NCBI GenBank assembly: GCA_937928405.1
Contig: CALFWZ010000113.1
Location: forward strand, 1 to 64,000
Direction of reading: 5' to 3'
Source: an uncultured Saprospiraceae bacterium
GTDB taxonomy: Bacteria; Bacteroidota; Bacteroidia; Chitinophagales; Saprospiraceae
DNA: 64,000 nt
Shown here: piece by piece, positions 53,106 through 61,400 of the stretch
Layout of the letters: every line of letters begins with the position of its first letter
Position numbering within the stretch: the stretch's first letter is position 1
Made by a program: the position numbers and the translations under genes
Notes under the pieces: model-generated
Told to the model about the DNA's origin: nothing
The model's input: only the letters and a program-made list of their open reading frames with translations
Databases searched by the model: none

Positions 53106-55538
53106 TTACTGCACCCGTCGCTTTTCTGACCCCGCTCCTCCTTTATAGTTTCTAGACTTTTTAATGGTTGAAGATCCAAAACTGTTTCGATAAGAAATAG
53201 AGAATATGGGATTCTCTACATCAAATACACTGGTTTGCGCTAGATTCAGCGCGGGAATAAAAGTATCTGATTCCCAATTATTGGTCTTTAATAAATCTCT
53301 TACTGAAAATCGTAAGCTGCCGCCGCGACCTTTAAAAACCTTTTGTATGCCGAAATTTAGACTGCCACGAGACCTCACTTTTAAAAGACCATAATAACTA
53401 GGCGTTTTATAATTTCCGGAGATTTGTAAATTAAAACCATCCGGCAATTTTATTCTTTGGGTAGAAAAAAATGTAAATCCACCGGTGTTCAAGGATTCAT
53501 TATCTTCTGAAAATTTAGTCTTCTCATAAAAGCCAGACACACGATATTGCATACTCCAACGAGAACCTACTTCAAAGGGTAAAGATATTTGTAAAGAATA
53601 ATTTTCTACTCGTGGAATATTCAAACTGGTGAAAGTTTGTATCTCAGTTGCGCCATTAAAAATTGGTTGATATTGAAAAATATCATCTCTGATAGTGGTG
53701 TACTGTAAAGTGAAAATATACCGACTCAGGTTATAATCTGCTTTTAGTAAATTGGAAATGGCCGGAACTAAATTTTCATTGCCGGCATATAAAGTTTGTG
53801 GGTCGAGGAAGGTGACAAAAGGTGCGAGCTGGTTAAAACTTGGTCGACTGATCCGACGATTGTAAGAAAAGGAAATTTTTTGATTAGTCGATATTTGATG
53901 ACTTAAAAATACCGAAGGAAATAAATTATCATAATTAGAAACACGTTCAGGTTGGTTTTGCGTCTTGAAATCTAAATTAGTATATTCATAACGCAACCCA
54001 AATTTTCCGTTTAAAGCTGAAGTTATAGGTATCCGTAAAGAAACAAAAGATGCAAGAATGGATTCATCTTGTTGATATACTTGGCTAAAATCTGCATCCG
54101 AAATTCGGTTTCCCAAAATTTCTCTGCTGACACGCGTATCATTAAAGAAATTAGAATGCGTTATCTTAATGCCAGTCTCTAGTAATCCTTTCTCTGCAAT
54201 CTTAAATTCTTGGTTTATTTGTCCGACTAAAATATCAATGGGTAAATCTTTTTCAATAAAAATAGTTGGTTCCATCTCATTGATACCATTGGGGATAATT
54301 CTGGTGGTTAGATAATTGGACGGATCGTCATTATCATATTTTAGATAATCAAAATCAAAATTAAGCGTGGATTTGTCAGAAATTTTTTGCTCAAAATTTA
54401 GATTTATGGCTCCGTGCTGCCAAGTATTCTTTCGGTTGATTGTCAGTATAAATTCTTCAGAAAGAATATCGTTGATTGTTTTTTTACTCGTATTATCGGA
54501 ATTGGTTTCAGTGAATCGATGGTATCCTTGCAGAACTATTCCAACCCGTGTGTTTTTAGAAATGCGATAATCCGCTCCGACGGAAAGATTATTTAACCAC
54601 CAATCATCATTATTTAAATTTGTATTTACAATATTGGTTTGATTTCCATTGGTTTGAAAATTTCGATCGTAAATAATATTTTGAGTATTGAGTTGTCTTC
54701 TCAAAGAATAAGACGAATAAAGATTGAAACGGTTTTTATTAAAATTCAAACTTAGTGACGTCCCAGCCTTGGGCCGTTGACCATAAGTTAGACCTAAACT
54801 ATAAGAACCATTTATTCCATCTTTGGGATTTTTCTTTAAAATTATATTGATAATCCCACCAGTTCCTCCTGCGTCAAAACGAGCAGGTGCTAGTGCATAA
54901 AGTTCTATATCCTGAATATTTTCACTACCAATACTCCGTAGTAATTCTAAGACGATCGAAAAAGGAACTGGTCGAATTTTACCATTGATGGCAACTCTCA
55001 CTCCATTATTGCCATTTAGGCTGATGGTCTCTTGTGTTTCTTGTATTTCTACACCGGGGGCTGAACTTAATACTGTCAGGGCATTACCGTTATTGACGGT
55101 AATATTATCTGCCACGTTTATTTTAAGATGATCTAATTTTTGTTCATAGAGTTGCTTTTGAGCAACGACCTCAACGGCTTGTAATTCGGTGGTTAGGTCT
55201 GCAAGGTTGATTTGAGCAGAAGAAAAATCATGTCCAGACTTTGTCACTTGAAAAATGGGACTTCGGAAGGGAAGATAGTTGATGGCAGAAATCTGTAGAT
55301 AGTAATTGTCGGGCTGTGAAATGCTTAATTCAAAGATACCTTCTGAATTGCTGATCGTACCTTTTTTAAAAATAGAATCACTAGCAGAAAATAAGAGCAC
55401 GTTGGCGTATGCAACCGGTAGTTTTTCAGAATTGGTAATTTTCGCCGAAATAGTCTGTTGTCCTTTTGTCTCTGATAGATTCAAAAAACAAAAGAGGAAA
55501 AAAAATAAATAGCACTTGATGATTTTTAATTTGTCCAT
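53106..55538 (-). CDS. outer-membrane beta-barrel receptor-like protein, CarboxypepD_reg and OMP_b-brl_3 type
   Basis: An 810-residue outer-membrane protein. Signal peptide (to about 26, KGQQ), carboxypeptidase-regulatory-like domain (about 28-110), plug (about 120-215: NGNALTVLSSAPGVEIQET, RFDAGGTGGIINIILKK), then a barrel of the OMP_b-brl_3 family with SFSYNRRISRPSFNQLAPF, typical of this group. These proteins are TonB-receptor relatives of uncertain transport function. The end has a Gly-Lys-Arg-rich tail (KKSRNYKGGAGSEKRRVQ) after the barrel. Stands alone. Confidence 0.88.
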   Translation of the reverse strand: MDKLKIIKCYLFFFLFCFLNLSETKGQQTISAKITNSEKLPVAYANVLLFSASDSIFKKGTISNSEGIFELSISQPDNYYLQISAINYLPFRSPIFQVTKSGHDFSSAQINLADLTTELQAVEVVAQKQLYEQKLDHLKINVADNITVNNGNALTVLSSAPGVEIQETQETISLNGNNGVRVAINGKIRPVPFSIVLELLRSIGSENIQDIELYALAPARFDAGGTGGIINIILKKNPKDGINGSYSLGLTYGQRPKAGTSLSLNFNKNRFNLYSSYSLRRQLNTQNIIYDRNFQTNGNQTNIVNTNLNNDDWWLNNLSVGADYRISKNTRVGIVLQGYHRFTETNSDNTSKKTINDILSEEFILTINRKNTWQHGAINLNFEQKISDKSTLNFDFDYLKYDNDDPSNYLTTRIIPNGINEMEPTIFIEKDLPIDILVGQINQEFKIAEKGLLETGIKITHSNFFNDTRVSREILGNRISDADFSQVYQQDESILASFVSLRIPITSALNGKFGLRYEYTNLDFKTQNQPERVSNYDNLFPSVFLSHQISTNQKISFSYNRRISRPSFNQLAPFVTFLDPQTLYAGNENLVPAISNLLKADYNLSRYIFTLQYTTIRDDIFQYQPIFNGATEIQTFTSLNIPRVENYSLQISLPFEVGSRWSMQYRVSGFYEKTKFSEDNESLNTGGFTFFSTQRIKLPDGFNLQISGNYKTPSYYGLLKVRSRGSLNFGIQKVFKGRGGSLRFSVRDLLKTNNWESDTFIPALNLAQTSVFDVENPIFSISYRNSFGSSTIKKSRNYKGGAGSEKRRVQ

Positions 55539-55861
55539 AACACTTTGTACTAAAAAAAATTAAGATAAGAATGCAGAACTTTTCTTCCATTTTAGCCTGC
55601 TGGCAGAGCGGAAGCGCGGTAGCTTAATATATCAAATGAGTAAACGATCCTTTAGAATCGGAAATGTCAATATCCGAAATAAAGGAAACTGTTTGCCCGC
55701 AAATTGTACAAGTGTATGTATAGTAGATAGAGCGGAAAGAGAGGACAATTGTTAAAGACAAAGTCATTTATTCTACAATAAAGCAATTTTAAATCTTAAA
55801 ACAAAAAAAACGGATACAATCCTTAAGGTTGTATCCGTTTTGGAACTATTTTTTTGACTTT
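55539..55861. other. 323-bp intergenic region
   Basis: Between two leftward genes. It contains the terminator of the zinc peptidase gene at 55807-55841 and the presumed promoter of the receptor gene at 53106; no further gene or repeat recognised. Confidence 0.5.
55799..55841 (-). terminator. strong intrinsic terminator of the zinc metallopeptidase gene
   Basis: AAAACGGATACAA (55807-55819) and TTGTATCCGTTTT (55829-55841) form a 13-bp stem around CCTTAAGG; on the minus strand a run of eight T residues follows. It lies 21 bases past the stop codon. Confidence 0.88.
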
Positions 55862-56722
55862 TTATAAATTTATTGAATCAACATCAAAGGTGTCTCCTTG
55901 TCTTAAGTCACCTGACTCCAATCCTTTTCGAAACCATCGAACCCGCTGCTCTGAAGTCCCGTGGGTAAATGAATCAGGTACGACATATCCTCTCGCTTGT
56001 TTTTGAATTCGGTCATCTCCAACGGCAGCGGCGGCGGCCATTGCTTCTTCAATATCTCCGCGTTCCAAAATGTTCTGATCCATTTGGTACATATGGTGTG
56101 CCCATACCCCAGCTAAAAAGTCTGCTTGTAGTTCGAGCTTGACGGAAAGCTTATTGTATTGTGCCTCCGGTAAAGTCCTACGACGTCCCTGTACTTCTCT
56201 GGTGATACCTAATAGGTTTTGTACATGGTGACCAACTTCGTGTCCAACAATATAAGCCATGGCAAAATCACCAGGAGCATTGAAGCGTGTTCTCAGTTGA
56301 TCATAGAACGAAAGATCAATGTATAGTTTATAATCACCAGGACAATAAAATGGTCCAGTCGCAGCACTGGCATTTCCACAGGCGGAAGATACTTGCCCGC
56401 TGAAAAGAACAAGTTTAGGAGCTTGATATTGTTTTCCCAATTGCTCGCGGAAAAGTTTATCCCAGACTAGTTCAGTTTGACGAAGTACCACAGAAACAAA
56501 CTGAGAAAGTTCATCGTCCTGACCAGGCATTTCGGCTCTTTGTTGGGATGGTGCCTGTTGTTGTTGCACCTGATTTAGAATTTGTCCCGGATCACCTCCT
56601 AAGAAAAATGCCAGAATTAATAAGACGATTGTTCCGATTCCGATACCAGCACCCACTCGGGCACCACCGGAACCACGACGATCTTCAACGTTTTTACTTC
56701 TTTCTTTATCTTGCCAACGCAT
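55862..56722 (-). CDS. YpfJ-type neutral zinc metallopeptidase, membrane-anchored
   Basis: A 286-residue protein of the KPN_02809/YpfJ family. A basic start (MRWQDKERSKNVEDRRG) is followed by one membrane helix (about 26-44), a Q-rich linker, and a zinc-peptidase domain with HEVGH at 161-165 and LQADFLAGVWAHH as the third-ligand region. Other signatures: CGNASAATGPFYCPGD and GTSEQRVRWFRKGLESG. Presumably faces the periplasm; substrates unknown. A promoter TTTG-N19-TATCTTTA lies upstream and a strong terminator downstream. Confidence 0.93.
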   Translation of the reverse strand: MRWQDKERSKNVEDRRGSGGARVGAGIGIGTIVLLILAFFLGGDPGQILNQVQQQQAPSQQRAEMPGQDDELSQFVSVVLRQTELVWDKLFREQLGKQYQAPKLVLFSGQVSSACGNASAATGPFYCPGDYKLYIDLSFYDQLRTRFNAPGDFAMAYIVGHEVGHHVQNLLGITREVQGRRRTLPEAQYNKLSVKLELQADFLAGVWAHHMYQMDQNILERGDIEEAMAAAAAVGDDRIQKQARGYVVPDSFTHGTSEQRVRWFRKGLESGDLRQGDTFDVDSINL

Positions 56723-56752
56723 AATTTTATGGTGTTAAATGAATAATAACTG

Positions 56753-56783
56753 TAAAGATAGTTATTGCCGTACTATAATCAAA
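56753..56783 (-). promoter_or_regulatory. promoter of the zinc metallopeptidase gene
   Basis: On the minus strand: TTTG (56780-56783), 19 bases, TATCTTTA (56753-56760), one mismatch from the Bacteroidota consensus and about 31 bases before the ATG. Confidence 0.65.
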
Positions 56784-56989
56784 GCGATTTTGTCAAGCAG
56801 CAAATTTTAACAAATTTGCAATTGGAGGACTAGCTATAATACAGCTGGACTTCATTATTAACTTTAGAACATTAACTGATTAGGCTATCTAGAAATGGAT
56901 AGTTAAAGACAGGATAAAACGGAATCAAAAGAAATAGAAAAATTGTTTAATCCAGTGGATCAAACTTTGGAGGGAAGAAAAATAAATCT

Positions 56990-57169
56990 TTAATAAGAAC
57001 CTTGCTCGTGAAAACGATCGTCAATTCCATGTAGCGGATTATGGTCGAATTCAGAAATTACGTTGTCATCTTCTTGAAAAGCTCGATTTATTTTTTTTGT
57101 TCCTGAGGCATTAGAATTTTTCTTTAGCCGTGCGTATCGATACAATAGTTTTAGGTTGAGTTGCTTCAT
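56990..57169 (-). CDS. small hypothetical protein (59 residues)
   Basis: An ATG-to-TAA frame of 59 codons: basic N-terminal third (KQLNLKLLYRYARLKKN), then an acidic, histidine-containing end (NPLHGIDDRFHEQGSY). No signal peptide or membrane helix. Codon use is ordinary for this genome and it fills an otherwise empty 757-bp interval. I do not recognise a family, and it may be spurious. Confidence 0.4.
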   Translation of the reverse strand: MKQLNLKLLYRYARLKKNSNASGTKKINRAFQEDDNVISEFDHNPLHGIDDRFHEQGSY

Positions 57170-57479
57170 ATTTTAGTGGATTATAATTTACAAGTCTGGG
57201 AATAAGGGGGAAGGGGCTATTGATCTAAATATACGTTTTTTTCTCGTTTAAAGCAATTGTTAAACGAAAAAAAGCATAAAAATATTTTATTAGTAAAAGC
57301 TTTAAATAGAAGTTGTTTAATAATTCCAAAAGCAGCCGAGAACTAGAGAAAATTATTCAAATCGAGCCTCTTTTTTGAATGAATAGCCGCGCTATTGATG
57401 AGAAAAAAGGCGAAGAGTTGGAGAATTTTATCAGTTCGTAGGCAATTTGGGAGTTTTTAAACAACTTCATAGTTCTAGT
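57170..57479. other. 310-bp intergenic region
   Basis: A/T-rich, between the 59-codon frame and the basic hypothetical gene. Nothing recognised. Confidence 0.4.
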
Positions 57480-58094
57480 TTAAAATTTATAGCACCCTAA
57501 CTTTTTTCTTCTTTTTATTTTACGTTTTCGATTCTTTAGTTTTTTAAGTCGATTCTTTCTTCTTACTTTTTTCTTCTTTTTATATTTTCTACTAGTGGTT
57601 CTTTTAGCTTTACTAATACGCTTCGTACGAGATGGCTTTTCAGAAACCGTGGCAGAGGTTTCTGAAACTGGAACCTTTTCGACCTTTTCTTTTACTAACA
57701 TTTCTTTTTCAGAAGAAGTTCCCTTTTTTTCTCGAACGGACCATCGCTTCATTTTAGTTTTGGGGCGTTCATAAATATGGGTAGTAGAGGCGGTAGCATT
57801 GGACAGATCAGGAGCTGGTGATTGAATCTGTTGAGCACCGGAAACATTATTTGATAAGATAGAAGCGGCAGGAAGTGGTTGATCGGTCGTAATCTTTATT
57901 TGTTCATTAACCTTGTAATCATCAAGATTAAACTGACTGTTCAAGATATCTAAATCATTAGCCCCGTCTTCTTTTATGACGACGGTAGTAGACTTATGTA
58001 CTTCGTCTCGGTATTGTTTCTTTATTTGGCCCATGGCCACAGAATCAATAGTAAAAAGCACTATCAGGGTGAGTATTATTTGTTTTGTGTTCAT
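57480..58094 (-). CDS. secreted protein with extremely basic C-terminus
   Basis: A 204-residue protein with a signal peptide (1-22, SVAMGQ). The middle (about 30-130) is polar and probably unstructured; from about 150 to the end nearly every second residue is lysine or arginine (for example RKNRLKKLKNRKRKIKRRKK), finishing GCYKF. Such a tail could bind nucleic acid, acidic glycans or lipopolysaccharide at the surface. No domain recognised. The frame is long and well formed, so a real gene is likely. Confidence 0.65.
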   Translation of the reverse strand: MNTKQIILTLIVLFTIDSVAMGQIKKQYRDEVHKSTTVVIKEDGANDLDILNSQFNLDDYKVNEQIKITTDQPLPAASILSNNVSGAQQIQSPAPDLSNATASTTHIYERPKTKMKRWSVREKKGTSSEKEMLVKEKVEKVPVSETSATVSEKPSRTKRISKAKRTTSRKYKKKKKVRRKNRLKKLKNRKRKIKRRKKLGCYKF

Positions 58095-58428
58095 AGGAAT
58101 AAATTTTAAACAACATCATAATAAAGTGTACTTGGTTATGTAAACGATTACTATGGTTATGGTTCAAAATACGGAAAAATAGGTAGGGGTCGGTGTTTAG
58201 ACGATTTCTTAATTGAAAAGATACCCTTTTTTGAAAAATAAATTAAAAAAAAGCAAATGTAAAGGTGTAGAATTAGGGTAAATGTAAAGGCAGGTTGTGT
58301 GTGGTTGGGATAATTTTAAGTATTCACCCAATTTAAGTTATTATTTTCTTAAAGTCCAGTGACCAAAAAAAAAGAGACCATCCGTAAGGATGATCTCTTA
58401 AAGTCATTTAAAAGGTTGTCTATCTATT
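58095..58428. other. 334-bp intergenic region with the terminator of the giant gene
   Basis: Contains the intrinsic terminator at 58365-58398 and two near-identical GTAAAGG-containing phrases around 58258-58292. Nothing else recognised. Confidence 0.45.
58365..58398 (-). terminator. intrinsic terminator of the giant SprB-like gene
   Basis: AGAGACCATCC (58373-58383) and GGATGATCTCT (58388-58398) form an 11-bp stem with one mismatch and a GTAA loop; read leftward it is followed by nine T residues. It lies 31 bases past the stop codon. Confidence 0.88.
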
Positions 58429-61400
58429 TTAACGGTTAAATTTGAGGACATCAGAAATTAACGTTCTTCGTCCACGATCATTTGAATAAATATAATATTG
58501 ACCATCTGGCAATCTGCTCAGGTCCCAGAAAATTTCTGAAGTGCCAGCAGCTACGATCTTAGTCTCAATAATATTACCCATATTATCGCTTAATTCCATT
58601 TGTGTATCTGATAATAATGGTTCGTTCAACCTCAAGAAAGTAGAAGTAGTAGCGGGATTTGGATATGTATACCCTTCAATCTCACTCTCAATCTGGTGTG
58701 CTACTATCTCTGAGAACAATAACTCACCTGTTGGATGAATCACCTTTAATCGATAGTGACTGGTACCAGACAATGGAGCAGGATCTGTATAAAGATAGCT
58801 ACCGCTCAAGTCTCCACTTACTGCTCCAATAATGTCAAAGTTATTTCCACCATCAGAAGATCTTTCGATTTCGTATTGAACATCTTCAACTTCGTCTAGA
58901 ATAGTCCAGAATGCTACTGAGTTATCAGTACGGTCTATCATGGTTCCAAATTCTTGAATAGTTACATTGCTGTTTGCTGGCTGACAAGCACTACTTCCAG
59001 CATCTTCTACGATCAAGATTGAATCTTTACTTAGGTAACATCCATCCGGTAATTCAATTAATAGTTGAACAAAAATTTCTCCTGAGTTATTAAAAGTGAA
59101 GTTGGCTAACTGCCCGCTTCGAGAACCAAGATAGCTAGATCGAGGACTATTTCCTCCAAAGAAATTCCAGTTGTAGTTCGCATTACGACCAGCATCCGTT
59201 GCTAAAAAGCTAATCTCCGTATCCAAGCAAATCGCCTGATCTACTTCAAAATCGGCGGTTAGGCCTGGATCATTTACTTCTTTCGCAACCACGTTTGAAC
59301 TTGCCTCAAATTCGTTACATCCTGTGCCTTTGCTGAAGCGTACAAAATAGGTAGAGACATTAATCTCACCGGGTGAATAACTAGGACTATTCGCATCTAG
59401 AATTAGTACCCAATTTCGATCATCAATTCCCGTAGGAGCAACGTTTGAATAACTATACATCCATAGGTAATCATAATCACCACTTCCTGTTCCAGGTAAT
59501 TCAACGTTCTGAATGGTTTCACTAGTAAAAGAAGCACAACTGCTTTCGTCATCTCCAATAATACCACCATCTAATACATGCTCAGAAACATTCAATACTT
59601 GCTCACTAGTTGCAGTACAACCATTTGCGGTAGTTACGGTAAGTTGTACCGTCTTCTCACCGAATCCAGTGAAGGTAAAGTCAACTTGTAATCCGTTAGC
59701 AGTTCCAGCAAAAGGACTGTTACTATTAGCTCCATCAAAAAATGCCCAGTCGTATTGGCTGTTGGTTCCCATTGCTTCTGCAGAGAAAGTAGCGGCATTA
59801 TCCTGGCAGAAACTTCTGTCAAGATTGATGATTGAAGATACATTATTACAATCTACTCCTTCTGCTACGACTATTGTAAATGATTCACTACAATCAAACT
59901 GGTCACTTACCGTAACGGTATATTCACCAGCTGGTAAATTTTCTATGGTAGCTGTAGTAGCCCCTGTATTCCATGCATATGTATAGCTTGGGAATCCACC
60001 ACTAATGTTCGCTTCTAACACAGCATCACTCATACCTGGTGCACTGACAGGTGCTAGAATTTCAATACTTCCGGTAATCGCTGCGGTTTGTGCTACCTCA
60101 AAACTTTCTTCGATAATACAGCCTTCCGTATCTGTCACAGTAAGAGTATAGATACCTGCCGCTAGGTCGCTGAGGTTAGCTTCGGTTGCTCCATTACTCC
60201 AGTTATAAGTATAAGGAGGAAAGCCACCGTTTACATTAGTATTAATCAAACCGGTATTTTCGCCATTACAACGTACTGGAATATTGGTAACATTTCCAAG
60301 ATTTAATTCCGTGTAACCTGGAACATTATATCCAAAAGTAGCTACGCAATTATTAGCATCCGTAACGGTCATTGAATATAAGCCAGCCGTCAGATTATCG
60401 ATAGAAGAAGTAGTAGCACCATTATTCCACAAGTAAGTAAAAGGTGCAGTACCGCCTGAAATATCTACATTGATACTTCCTGGATGCGCACAAGTTTCAT
60501 GGATTATAAATGGGTTAGAAACAATTTGTAATGGAGAGATCACATTAAACGTACCAGCAACGGTACATCCGTTGGCATCAGTCACCGTTGTGTGATAGTT
60601 GCCTGCTGGTAAATTACCAATAGATAATCCATTCATTCCATTACTCCAACTAGCGGTATAAGGCGCCGTTCCTCCAAATGGAGAAAGTGAAATAGTTCCA
60701 TCGTTTGAACCAGTACAAAGCGTATTGGATATGGTAGCTTCCGTTTCTAGTAATGGTGTTTCCATTACATCAAAATTTCCTGTCTTGATACATCCGCTGG
60801 CATCTGTAACGGTCAGTGTATGATTTCCTGCGTTTAAACTTACTACGGAAGTTCCGGTTTGTCCGTTATCCCAGTCTACAGTATAAGGTGCATTTCCACC
60901 ATCCACAAAAACACGAGCTGATCCATCTATTCCTCCAAAACATTTTGGACTTCTAATACTGAAAACGTTAATTTCAATATCTTCAGGTTGATCAATAATA
61001 GTACTCAATGTTTGGATACAATTGTTAGCATCCGTAACGGTTAGTTCGTATTCACCAGCAACCAAATTTTCAATGGCACTAGTCGTCTCGCCGTTGCTCC
61101 ATTGGTAGGTATAAGGTGCTACACCTCCGTTAGCTCCAGCTTCTATTGCTCCAGTATTTCCTTCAAAGCAATCTACATCTGCGCTATAAAAGATAAATGG
61201 ATTTAAAGCTGTTGGCTCATTTACGGTTACGGTAGTAGTAAAGCTACACTGATTCGCATCATAAACAGTAACACTGTAAGTACCAGCAATAACATCTTCG
61301 TTAACAGACAAGTTATTACCATTACTCCATTGGTAAGCATATGGCATATTTCCACCAGTAGCAATTATTTCAATTAATCCATCATCGCCACTGTTACATC

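Noticed and set aside
59513-59986. 157-codon plus-strand frame inside the giant gene
   Set aside because: It is antisense to the repeats and to the PKD-like region and arises from their biased codon pattern.
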